Source: an uncultured Gammaproteobacteria bacterium (GTDB lineage Bacteria; Pseudomonadota; Gammaproteobacteria; Pseudomonadales; Halieaceae). Taken from it: DNA of 55,611 nt. A program made the position numbers and the translations under genes. The notes under the pieces are model-generated. The model saw only the letters and a program-made list of their open reading frames with translations, had not been told where the DNA came from and searched no databases. Below, piece by piece: positions 25,494-32,967 of this stretch (position 1 is its first letter; each line of letters begins with the position of its first letter). Location of the stretch: positions 1 to 55,611 of the forward strand of contig CABYJX010000008.1 in the NCBI GenBank assembly GCA_902519405.1, given 5' to 3'.

Positions 25494-25602
25494 TGTAGCA
25501 AATCGTGAGTTTTGCTAACGCGTGATGAAATACTTGAACCACAAGACATTGATATTGCTTAGTTTCAGCAACGTCCTATTAAATATGGTGGAGGCGGCGG
25601 GA
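25494..25602 (-). repeat. Left attachment-site repeat: displaced copy of the ssrA 3' end
   Basis: 109 bases match 34517-34625 with eight mismatches by eye. The match includes the last 17 bases of tmRNA (reverse complement TCCCGCCGCCTCCACCA) and the downstream stem-loop region. After that, the tmRNA sequence is not continued. The stem that is perfect at ssrA (GGACGTTGC/GCAACGTCC) has decayed here. This is the classical mark of integration into the 3' end of ssrA. Confidence 0.85.
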
Positions 25603-25709
25603 AGTTCCACCATAATTCCAAAGCCCACATTTGCTAGGCATTTCAGGCAACACATTAGCCCAAGAAGTAAAAACTGTAACAGATACTGTAACAAACGCAA
25701 TCTGTAGCA

Positions 25710-25857
25710 CCCCACCGGTGGGCTGGTCAGTCTTTGTTTAATTTTTAATGTACCTGCCTAAGTTTACTAAAGCCAAAATCAGGGTAGGCAGGATGCCATG
25801 CCACCCCACCCTGGTATATATATCTGCTTAGACCTTTTGAGTACATTTGGTTTGTAA
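25710..25857 (+). repeat. R element copy 1
   Basis: About 148 bases. Outer G-rich/C-rich arms (GGTGGG... and ...CCCACC) enclose CCTGCCTA (25773-25780) and TAGGCAGG (about 25805), with a conserved loop TTTACTAAAGCCAAAATCAGG. The 3' tail GAGTACATTTGGTTTGTAA is also shared. It lies between the left att repeat and the end of the metzincin gene. Confidence 0.8.
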
Positions 25858-25968
25858 AGAAGTTTCTAAGGCTTGTTTGACCACTAATGGGAAAAGATCT
25901 TTATTGTCTTGGGCAAGAGTTTAGCCTCTTGCCCGACTGGTTTCTTATCTTTTCTTTTACCACACGGA

Positions 25969-27342
25969 TTAACATGTGGGGCCACAATCAGTACTGTCGT
26001 TACAATCCACAGTCGCACTAACTTTCTTTAGCGTGAACTGCAAAAGTGGATTAGATAGAAGGTCCTTATTCTCCTGACTGTTTACCTGCGGATTATCATT
26101 CATCCAACCACTTCCGCACAGCAACGTGCCATAGGATGCTGGAGGCATAGATGCACTCCCAGTTTCCCACGGGTGATGCAGACCAAGAACATGGCCAAGT
26201 TCATGGGCAAGATGAGTATTATCGATACCGTTATTGTTGCCATCACTTGTCACTATCTGAGAGGTAGCTGTTCCACCACCCCAGGCCGCACCTCCACCAC
26301 TCAAATCTACAGGGTCATGATTTTCAACGAAGAACATTTCGATGCAATCATCGTCCTCAACAGAAGCTCGAATCGCCGCTCTCTCCGAACTTGATGCCAC
26401 CTTCCAGGCAGGGTTAACTACCTGCTTGAAAGGTCTGACGGTAAAGGTAACATCCGCCTTGTTCCACTCTGTATCTGCTCCAGTCATTCCTACAGCTAGA
26501 TAGTCTCCCGTGGGATCTGGATCTGTTACCTTCTCTAAGATCTGTACCGGCTGAACACATAAATTCCTGCCTACTTCCACGAGCAAATAGGGGTATAAAT
26601 CAAAAATGAAAGGGAATTTCGCGGCTATGGTATATCCGGATATCTGCGGTTGCTTACTTGACCGCACATTAAGTTTATACGAGACGAACCCCTTCTTTTT
26701 AGCGGCCCTTCTAGGCGCCTTGGCAGAAAGCGGTTCATCGAGCATGATCTGCAGGTCCAGAGTTGCTCTTTGAAAGGGAACGGGAATAAAATCGTTAAAC
26801 CCTCTAGGATCCTTGGCACCCTCCCTTGCATAATCAGACAGTACTGCATTATCCACCGTGCCTGCGATTGTTGCAGAGATTATGCCGGACGTTCGATCCA
26901 CTTTGAAAGAGATAGGACCATCCGATTTTGCTGCCGAAAATCCAATTGCTCCGGTATTCTTGCCATTAGCTCTCTTGGCCGCAATCTTGGTGTAATCCAC
27001 ACCAAATAACGCAAGCGTCACATCTCTACCTTCGATAACACCACGTTCCAATAACTCTGGTGATGTCATCAGATCCAAATTCAGCCGCCCTTTTACCTCC
27101 TGTTTATTTTGTCCAGCTTTAAAGGTCCCTTGTATATCACTACTACTCATCAAGCCGATGGTAAAATCGGGATGGATTATCCCCTGCTCATCTTGATTTT
27201 TGCCAGGCCTTTTGCCTTTCGTTTCCTGCTTGGACATGAGTGCACGCTTTTTTTCAATCGCTGATTGTCCAAATACCACAACGGAAAAACACATCAGCAA
27301 CACTGCGATTAATTTAATATAAAAGAATTTAGTCGATAACAT
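25969..27342 (-). CDS. Secreted metzincin-type zinc metalloprotease with shared MLSTK leader
   Basis: A 457-residue protein. The signal peptide (MLSTKFFYIKLIAVLLMCFS, cut near VVFG-QS) and the first ~15 mature residues are nearly the same as in two other proteins encoded here. Residues about 50-250 form a beta-rich domain with GRDVTLALFGVDYTK. The catalytic motif AHELGHVLGLHHPWE (about residue 385) is HExxHxxGxxH, the metzincin zinc site. A Met-turn candidate (GSGWMND) lies downstream. It is probably secreted and active outside the cell; the substrate is unknown. AAGGAGG precedes the ATG. Unlike its leader siblings it is on the minus strand and I found no E element upstream. Confidence 0.82.
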   Translation of the reverse strand: MLSTKFFYIKLIAVLLMCFSVVVFGQSAIEKKRALMSKQETKGKRPGKNQDEQGIIHPDFTIGLMSSSDIQGTFKAGQNKQEVKGRLNLDLMTSPELLERGVIEGRDVTLALFGVDYTKIAAKRANGKNTGAIGFSAAKSDGPISFKVDRTSGIISATIAGTVDNAVLSDYAREGAKDPRGFNDFIPVPFQRATLDLQIMLDEPLSAKAPRRAAKKKGFVSYKLNVRSSKQPQISGYTIAAKFPFIFDLYPYLLVEVGRNLCVQPVQILEKVTDPDPTGDYLAVGMTGADTEWNKADVTFTVRPFKQVVNPAWKVASSSERAAIRASVEDDDCIEMFFVENHDPVDLSGGGAAWGGGTATSQIVTSDGNNNGIDNTHLAHELGHVLGLHHPWETGSASMPPASYGTLLCGSGWMNDNPQVNSQENKDLLSNPLLQFTLKKVSATVDCNDSTDCGPTC

Positions 27343-27516
27343 GGTGCCTCCTTTATTATGAATATTATGTGGCTGCTATTCTAAAGAAAGCATGAGATGC
27401 CCAAAATGTCCATCTAAATCAGATGAGAGGTCTATAGTTCTGGCTGTGTTTATTATTAAGGAATGGGGAATAAAAGTTATTTATAGCAAACCTGTCCAAT
27501 AACACTAGTTAACACA

Positions 27517-27575
27517 CCAACCTAATCAAGCAGTAGGATGTTTAAGTTAAATTGTGTAGTATCCGGATACTATAT
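27517..27575 (+). repeat. E element copy 4
   Basis: CCAACCTAATCAAGCAGTAGG then TTTAAGTTAAATTGTGTAG. The second unit reads GTAGTAT and is followed 5 bases later by TACTAT. From here through the start codon at 27607 and beyond, the sequence is nearly identical to the block at 29479-29700, so element and leader were duplicated together. Confidence 0.8.
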
Positions 27576-27606
27576 TTCTATTAAAACAATAACAGAGAGA
27601 CTTACC

Positions 27607-27885
27607 ATGTTATCGACTAAATTCTTTTATATTAAATTAATCGCCGTCTTGCTGACATGCAGTTCTGTTGTTGTATTTGGACAATCAGTAAGCGAAATGA
27701 AACGAGCGCATATGGCAAAAAAAAATACAGTGGGTAATGACCAGTATCAGGCACAGGAAATCCAGAAAGTGGGTGAGTCAGATGGTCGTCAGGATGGTTA
27801 TAAACAAGACGGAACGACACAATTAAGCGACACAGGATGCTTCAAAAACGCTGTACCAGTAGATCCATCGTTCTGCAATCAATAA
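27607..27885 (+). CDS. Small secreted peptide with shared MLSTK leader and C-terminal two-Cys loop
   Basis: A 92-residue protein. The true start is the ATG at 27607 after AGAGAGACTTACC; the longer upstream frame is the E-element leader. Residues 1-25 are the signal peptide common to the metzincin and the CX3C protein, followed by SVSEMKRAHMAKK. The remaining ~50 residues are hydrophilic (Gln, Asp, Lys, Gly) and end GCFKNAVPVDPSFCNQ, where two cysteines could close a 13-residue loop. I recognise no domain. It could be a short secreted factor or a decayed longer member of the family. The 3' flank AAATCCACATAGGTTTTCTT also follows the FG-GAP gene. Confidence 0.65.
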   Translation: MLSTKFFYIKLIAVLLTCSSVVVFGQSVSEMKRAHMAKKNTVGNDQYQAQEIQKVGESDGRQDGYKQDGTTQLSDTGCFKNAVPVDPSFCNQ

Positions 27886-28107
27886 GCGCTAAATCCACAT
27901 AGGTTTTCTTTCTTAATTAAACATACTTAAGGTAGTTGCCGCTAAAAACCGCTCAAATATTTTTCCCGATCAACGGACGCAAACCAGTCGTTAAACTAAT
28001 CTAAGAAGAAGTGCTAGCAAATTTTAGTAATGCACCGGCGCATCGCATCGCTGATAACCGCGGAATTATATAACTTCCCTGAGGTCACGTGTCATCTGGG
28101 ATTACAT

Positions 28108-29374
28108 CTACTTAAATGTCCAGGTGTCTGGCCCGGATTTTGCGCTTATGCCCGTAGTGTATACGGATTTATAATAGTAACAATATCCATCCGCCCACTG
28201 CATGTGTTCGATATCACTGCCGCCCACATACGTTTCCATGTGGTCATGCTCCCATTTAGTCAGAATTTTTTGGCGTTGAATATATCGCTCATTGGCCAAT
28301 ATACATGCGCTTCTCTTGTTAGCAAGCGTGGGTGGATCATATCGCCACGTATCCTGTCCGCTCTTTCCACTGCTAGATCCGGCCGCGTAGTAATAGCACG
28401 ACTGATTCGTATACTGGATATAGCGAACGTTTACGCCCAACATCGTTCCCGAATAATTGGCCACTATTCCCTCTTGTACTTGACGCTTGATGGACACATT
28501 CCCGCGCTCTTGTTTTTTTATAAGTGCTATTTCACATATCTTTCTTTTCTCTTGTTTTCTACTTCCTGCAGGAGCAGTAGCGCTTAGCGACAACACGATC
28601 GGTCCAACCGTTTCGCCGGGCGTGTCATGAATCTGTATCCCATAAGGTAGACCAATATTTTCGACTGAAGTCAAACCTCCGCTGTTAGTGACATTTACAT
28701 CGGGGAAAACGGCCGGTTTCGGCGTGACCTTTGCGCTACTAACCCCTACTTGTCCACCGGGTGTATGATGGAGTCGTCGATCGCAAGCAGTAGTACTACA
28801 AAACGAAGAAACAGAGGGAGCGATGTCATAGGGAACTTCGTATCGCCATGTCTCCGGACCGGCAACCCCGGTACCGATGCCATCGGCGTAATAATAGCAA
28901 ACCCCACGGTCATACTGGATGTAAGCGACTGAGTAACCTAAGCGATGCCTATGATAATTACGATTATTATCATATTCTCCCCCCCCCAGGCTCAAAGTAA
29001 AAATGCGCTTCACAAGTCTTTCGTTTGTTTTCACTAGTGTTTGCACGCGCAGGGAACACATCAGGCACCATCAAATCTCTTTGAAACTTGCTCAGCTTTG
29101 CTGGGAAGGAATGTATCTGGCGACCGACTCTTGCTCCGGGAGCATGCTTAAACCTGAGTGGCGTGTCATAAAAAGCCTTTGGCTTTCTCGTGTAAGTATA
29201 TCCATTTTGTTTCGTATGAGGATCTAAGGGATCAAAAAAATGCTCAAACTCGTGATAACCCTCTGGGTGTCCAGAAGAAAAAGTGGGAGTCTGAAAGAAT
29301 AGGAATAAAGAACCTAGAGCTATCGCTTGACAGATTGTTTTCAAAAAGTAACTCCTCTTGAATAGTTGAGCCAT
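28108..29374 (-). pseudogene. Secreted triple-repeat CYYY/TWRY protein, interrupted by a poly-G frameshift
   Basis: The frame begins at ATG 29374 (MAQLFKRSYFLKTICQAIAL, signal-like). It runs to a tract of nine G (minus strand; C's at 28979-28987), where it ends within a few codons (...FEPGGGRI). The frame offset by one base continues from the same tract to 28108. Removing one G joins them into about 420 residues. The body has three copies of a ~75-residue unit: each begins near KRxxC and holds YIQY or HMQW, then CYYY, a Gly/Ser loop and DTWRY (VAYIQYDRGVCYYYADG, VRYIQYTNQSCYYYAAG, IEHMQWADGYCYYYKS). Domain unknown. It may be truly broken, phase-variable, or a sequencing error. Confidence 0.65.
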
Positions 29375-29478
29375 TATTCGATACTCGCTTTTGATCGAAT
29401 CGGACTCTAGCATTTATTAAGCTGGATATAGAAGTATTAGTATAAAGTTAGTCGTGAAAATCATAAACCCCAAACACA

Positions 29479-29545
29479 CCAACCTAATCAAGCAGTAGGA
29501 TGTTTAAGTGGAATTGTGTAGGATCGAGATACTATATTTCTATTA
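29479..29545 (+). repeat. E element copy 5
   Basis: CCAACCTAATCAAGCAGTAGG, then TTTAAGTGGAATTGTG and GTAGGAT. Both GTAGGAT units are intact, 23 bases apart, with TACTAT 5 bases after the second. The AAACACA run upstream is shared with copies 3, 4 and 6. It leads into the third MLSTK leader gene. Confidence 0.8.
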
Positions 29546-29568
29546 AAACAATAACAGAGAGATCTACT

Positions 29569-30486
29569 ATGTTATCGACTAAATCCTTTTATATTCAATT
29601 AATCGCCGTATTGCTGACATGCTGTTCTTTTGTTGTATTTGGACAATCAGTAAGTGAAATGAAACGCGCGCAAATGGGTAAGCAAAAATCTAAAGAATTG
29701 GATAGGCCTGGAATGGAAACAAAAAAGCCGATGCGATACGAGGATCCGTACGAACAGACAATGGAGTGCAGATCTTACTGTTTTAGACTGGGATTGCGTA
29801 ACCCCGATATTTGTGACGATGAATGTGCGAGCCTAGGGCCATCTGGTTTTCATCCTTTGACAAAAGATGAACAAAAAAATCAAAGTAAGATGTGTTTTGA
29901 TGAATGTCTACACAAAGGATTAATTCCTGAAGCTTGTGATGCTCAATGTGAATTAGTCCCGTTGACTGGTTATCCTCCTCCGGTCAAAACAAACGATGAG
30001 ATTCCAGGACCGAATTGCGAGAAAACGCCATACAGGGATCGATATGTCCAAGGGATACGTGATCCAGACGGACGCTGTGTTGCCGTAGAGCCACATGATG
30101 AAAAGGTTAATAAATATGAGGATTATGCCGCATTGAGTGATGGGGATGCTTGTGGTCCCTCAATCTTACCAGACCCCAATAGCTGGAATGCCTCATGGAA
30201 TTGCAAATTTTTCGCCGAGGGTGACTATCACCCCATGTGCAATTGTAATGTTTCAGGCTCGGATGACTTTACCGGCGTCCCGACTGACTTTCGTGGGGTG
30301 GTTTATACAAAACCATGTGGCTCCTGGAGTAATTACTCTCTCTATTGTCGAGAAGACGAAGTCGTGCCTGGCATAGATGTGCCTAGGGACGAGAGCCAGT
30401 GTCGTGATTGGTGTAGGCGGGATCAGAGCTTCAGTAGTAGGTATCCAGGGGGTTGTTTTAACCATTGCCGCGATATGAACTTTTAA
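29569..30486 (+). CDS. Secreted cysteine-rich protein with twin CX3C motifs and shared MLSTK leader
   Basis: A 305-residue protein from ATG 29569 (start conserved with the other leader genes). After the shared signal peptide and SVSEMKRAQMGKQ linker come two related ~40-residue units, CRSYCFRLGLRNPDICDDEC and CFDECLHKGLIPEACDAQC. Each is a pair of CX3C motifs 9-10 residues apart, followed by G(F/Y)xP. A third pair closes the protein (CRDWC ... CFNHC, 13 apart). The middle region (about residues 190-265) has six more Cys and many aromatic residues. Paired CX3C spacing is that of helical-hairpin disulfide folds. No family is recognised. It is followed by a terminator-like hairpin and R element copy 2. 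Confidence 0.7.
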   Translation: MLSTKSFYIQLIAVLLTCCSFVVFGQSVSEMKRAQMGKQKSKELDRPGMETKKPMRYEDPYEQTMECRSYCFRLGLRNPDICDDECASLGPSGFHPLTKDEQKNQSKMCFDECLHKGLIPEACDAQCELVPLTGYPPPVKTNDEIPGPNCEKTPYRDRYVQGIRDPDGRCVAVEPHDEKVNKYEDYAALSDGDACGPSILPDPNSWNASWNCKFFAEGDYHPMCNCNVSGSDDFTGVPTDFRGVVYTKPCGSWSNYSLYCREDEVVPGIDVPRDESQCRDWCRRDQSFSSRYPGGCFNHCRDMNF

Positions 30487-30494
30487 AAAAAATT

Positions 30495-30532
30495 GTGCTT
30501 ATTGATTGGTGCCCAGAAGAGGCATCAAGCAC
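30495..30532 (+). terminator. Candidate intrinsic terminator after the CX3C protein gene
   Basis: The inner stem TGGTGCC/GGCATCA (one G-T pair) and outer stem GTGCT/AGCAC lie 9 bases after the stop codon and are followed by TATTTT. The stem has an internal bulge on the 5' side, so strength is uncertain. Confidence 0.5.
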
Positions 30533-30649
30533 TATTTTCACCCTATATAAACCACTGTTTTAATTGATTTATTATCCTATAAACCCCCTGTTTATACTAA
30601 AAGTACCATGAAAAGTACCATGATTCTTGGAGCGTACATGAATTTTAGA

Positions 30650-30814
30650 CCCACCGGGGGGTGGTCAATCATTGTTTAATTTTTAATGAACCTGCCTAAG
30701 TTTACTAAAGCTAAAATCAGGGTAGGCAGGATGCCATGCCACCCCCCTGGTATATAAACATCTGCCCACACATTTTCAGAAATTTTGGTTTGTTAACTAG
30801 TGGTTGTTACACAG
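30650..30814 (+). repeat. R element copy 2
   Basis: Outer arms GGGGGGTGG and CCACCCCCC pair perfectly over nine bases. Inner arms CCTGCCTA/TAGGCAGG and the loop are the same as in copies 1 and 3. The tail AATTTTGGTTTGTTAACTAG extends into TTGTTACACAGG, shared only with the fragment at 20030-20100. With copy 3 it brackets the pair of small hydrophobic protein genes. Confidence 0.8.
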
Positions 30815-30890
30815 GCGTTATAGGGATAGAACAAAGCAGCCTGTGCAGAAAGTTATCTGCACAAGCTATAGTGATCGGAAAGTGTTTAAT

Positions 30891-31115
30891 CTATTTTTGC
30901 CTGAATACAATTAAGAACAACAACAAAGCTATTAGTCCTACAAGCCCTTTCTCCGAAAACTGACCCACGATACCACTAATATTTTCTACTACCCCAGTTG
31001 CTCCGGGGAATAGCACATCAATGACAACGAAGGCTAGTATTAGGGAGACACCTAACTCAGTTATTGCTCGCAACCAAGATGAGATGCTGGACATTGTTTC
31101 TGTAATGGAGGACAT
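30891..31115 (-). CDS. Small hydrophobic protein, paralogue B
   Basis: A 74-residue protein with two hydrophobic helices (about residues 18-38 and 57-72) separated by a Gly/Pro turn. The segment LFPGATGVVENISGIVGQF then GLVGLIALLLFL is paralogous to the gene immediately upstream. AGGAGA precedes the ATG at 31115. There is no signal cleavage site, no charged catalytic residues and no cysteine. It could be a small inner-membrane or pore-forming peptide. I have seen similar uncharacterised short proteins in marine bacteria but cannot name a family. It forms a two-gene unit with the next gene (33-base gap). Confidence 0.7.
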   Translation of the reverse strand: MSSITETMSSISSWLRAITELGVSLILAFVVIDVLFPGATGVVENISGIVGQFSEKGLVGLIALLLFLIVFRQK

Positions 31116-31148
31116 AAATGTATCTCCTATAAGTCAGCGAAAATTAAA

Positions 31149-31367
31149 TTAACGACTTGCGATTGCAACGAACACAACCAAAGAAATAAGTCCCACGAGC
31201 CCTTGGCTAGTAAAGCTACTTACCAGAGCGGAAACACTGTTAACAATACCTGTTGTTCCAGGAAAAAGTATGTCTACAACTAGTGCAACAGTGATAAGAC
31301 TCAAGCCTAAGCCAACAACTCCATTTGCTACTGATGAAACTGTGTTTAATGCATCATTAATATTCAT
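31149..31367 (-). CDS. Small hydrophobic protein, paralogue A
   Basis: A 72-residue protein, two predicted membrane helices, with core LFPGTTGIVNSVSALVSSF and GLVGLISLVVFV. It aligns with paralogue B over its whole length, with identity concentrated in the LFPGxTG turn and GLVGLI. GAGG lies 8-11 bases before the ATG at 31367. A Fur-box-like sequence lies about 105 bases upstream (31473-31491), so the pair may be iron-regulated. R elements flank both sides of the pair. Function is unknown; a tandem pair of short hydrophobic peptides could be a two-component membrane-active system, but nothing proves this. Confidence 0.7.
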   Translation of the reverse strand: MNINDALNTVSSVANGVVGLGLSLITVALVVDILFPGTTGIVNSVSALVSSFTSQGLVGLISLVVFVAIASR

Positions 31368-31472
31368 AATAATAACCTCTAGTTAGTTTTGGATTTATGT
31401 GAGCTATATTAAATCGGTACTAACACTACCTCCCTCATCATAGTGCATCATTGCGACATTATATCAATTAAT

Positions 31473-31491
31473 GAGAATGAGAATCAATACT
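31473..31491. promoter_or_regulatory. Fur-box-like site upstream of the small hydrophobic pair
   Basis: GAGAATGAGAATCAATACT agrees with the consensus GATAATGATAATCATTATC at about 14 of 19 positions by hand count. It preserves the repeated GAnAAT hexamer. It is about 105 bases from the start of paralogue A, in the region where its promoter should be. A Fur protein is encoded at 40.5 kb in this window. Confidence 0.45.
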
Positions 31492-31622
31492 ATTTATATT
31501 GTGCCTAGGAGAAGCAACCAAATCAAATTTATCCCTTTATTTTCCTCAGTTTTAACAGTCGTTTAGAGCTGCATTAAACCCTGTTGAATGGAATTTCTAC
31601 TAACAATTCTACTAACAAATGC

Positions 31623-31764
31623 CTCCCCGGGGGTGGTCAGTCGTTGTTTAATTTTTAATGTACCTGCCTAGGTTTACTAAAGCTAAAATCAGGGTAGGCA
31701 GGAGAACATGCCACCCCTAGGTGCATAAACATCTGCTCAAACATTTTGAGAACCTTTGGTTTGT
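31623..31764 (+). repeat. R element copy 3
   Basis: Outer arms GGGGTGG/CCACCCC, inner arms CCTGCCTA/TAGGCAGG, conserved loop GTTTACTAAAGCTAAAATCA, then the ATCTGCTCAAACATTTTGAG tail. Compared with copies 1 and 2 the outer arm length differs on both sides together, so base-pairing is kept. It lies between the small hydrophobic pair and the DoxX-like gene. Confidence 0.8.
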
Positions 31765-31866
31765 AATGCTGAAAAAAGCATCAAATTGATTTAAACTTAT
31801 ATTCAGGGGGTCCGCTTAAAACTAGGTATTTGATATCAAATTTTTGCTCCTGCGGAGGAGGTGACG

Positions 31867-32283
31867 ATGCACATACCAAAAGCGCCTGCGCCATTTGCCA
31901 CATTTTTATTAAGGATACCACTGTCCGTTATGTTCCTTCAGCAGGGGCTAACTAAATTCCCAGTGACTGAGGCTACTGCGGAAGCTTATCAATTACCATT
32001 CATCGTTTGGTGGTTTGTGGCTTATGGCGAGGTTGGCTCTGCTATTGGGTTGATAGTGGGAGGAATTGCCGGTATTTTTTTTACTAACGGTGTAGTCAGT
32101 TATCTCGCCGACCTGCTTACTCGTTTTAGCGGAATCACAATGACGTGCGTAGTTACTGGCGTCATATGGTTAATGAAGCCAAGCAGCCTCATGGATGTGC
32201 TTCTAACGGATTATTTACACGTAAGTCTTTACGTTGGTGGTCTTTATTTCGCGTTAAGAGGGAACACAAAGTATGGTGTCTAA
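31867..32283 (+). CDS. DoxX-like integral membrane protein
   Basis: About 138 residues with four hydrophobic segments. The N-terminal FLLRIPLSVMFLQQGLTKFP and the central WWFVAYGEVGSAIGLIVGG resemble DoxX-family quinone-associated or redox-related membrane proteins. The ATG at 31867 is chosen because GGAGGAGG lies 6-13 bases upstream; the GTG at 31861 falls inside that ribosome-binding site. It is followed by the DUF4920 gene on the same strand. DoxX proteins have been linked to thiol stress and sulfur oxidation in other bacteria; no role can be assigned here. Confidence 0.65.
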   Translation: MHIPKAPAPFATFLLRIPLSVMFLQQGLTKFPVTEATAEAYQLPFIVWWFVAYGEVGSAIGLIVGGIAGIFFTNGVVSYLADLLTRFSGITMTCVVTGVIWLMKPSSLMDVLLTDYLHVSLYVGGLYFALRGNTKYGV

Positions 32284-32389
32284 AGTTTGTAGATTTGGCG
32301 TCCTACAGCCGGCACACCAACTTGATATTTACATCATCTTATCTACTTCCCAGATTGACTAAATTGATTACGGAGTTTAAAAAAATATC

Positions 32390-32866
32390 GTGTCTCGCAT
32401 CATACTACTACTTGTACTCTTTGTTTCCAACTCAATGTCTACGAGCGACCCAATCCGTTTGTCAGAGCCGATTTATGAGACAAGCGAGTACGAAATTTTT
32501 GGTGAATTACCCATATCGAAAAATCGTGGTGATACTATAACGGAAATTGTCTCTGAGGCCGACAAACACGATGGGGAGGTCGTTCGCATTACAACTAACA
32601 TTTCGAAGGTTTGCCAACGAAAAGGATGCTTTTTTGTCGCTGTGGAGGGAGAGACTTGGGCTCGAATCATTTTTAAAGACTATAGCTTCTTCTTACCAAC
32701 CGACAGCTCTGGTAAGCAAGTCACGCTTGAGGGGACATTGACGAGAAGAATATTGAGTGATGAGCAGGCTAGACATTATGCTGAAGATCTTAAGTTAGCG
32801 CATTCGGATAGATCTCGCAAAGAGGAGTACTTGATTACAGCATCATCCGTACTACTTATGAAATAG
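32390..32866 (+). CDS. DUF4920-family exported protein
   Basis: A 158-residue protein from GTG 32390. A short hydrophobic N-terminus (MSRIILLLVLFVSNSM) suggests export. The core EIVSEADKHDGEVVRI, then VCQRKGCFFVAVEGE, FKDYSFFLPTD and LSDEQARHYAEDL follow the DUF4920 pattern, an OB-fold-like domain with a conserved CxxxGC pair. The C-terminus returns to a strand, EEYLITASSVLL, as in the family. Function is unknown; the family is scattered in Proteobacteria and Bacteroidetes. The gene is 106 bases downstream of the DoxX-like gene and probably co-transcribed with it. Confidence 0.75.
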   Translation: MSRIILLLVLFVSNSMSTSDPIRLSEPIYETSEYEIFGELPISKNRGDTITEIVSEADKHDGEVVRITTNISKVCQRKGCFFVAVEGETWARIIFKDYSFFLPTDSSGKQVTLEGTLTRRILSDEQARHYAEDLKLAHSDRSRKEEYLITASSVLLMK

Positions 32867-32967
32867 ATTCCGTTATTAGTCGGCCATTTAAATTTTAAAG
32901 AATATTTAAGTAGCCGTTAAATTAGTATTAGATGTACTCCTTTAACCGTCAGTAAATCAAACACACA

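Noticed and set aside
27538-27606. Upstream extension of the small two-Cys protein (MFKLNC... start), and the like at 29500
   Set aside because: These codons lie in the E element and leader; the conserved start among all three leader genes is the MLSTK ATG.
28030-28587. Plus-strand frame of 185 codons over the triple-repeat gene
   Set aside because: It is a shadow of the minus-strand repeat gene, which has clear internal repeats; the plus frame has no ribosome-binding site and no domain-like pattern.
17479-29545. E elements as CRISPR repeats
   Set aside because: Copies are kilobases apart, not regularly spaced, and no cas genes are present.
25710-31764. R elements as integron attC sites
   Set aside because: They lie between genes and are hairpin-like, but I could not find the GTTRRRY/RYYYAAC core pair or an integron integrase; the nearby integrase is an ssrA-type tyrosine recombinase.
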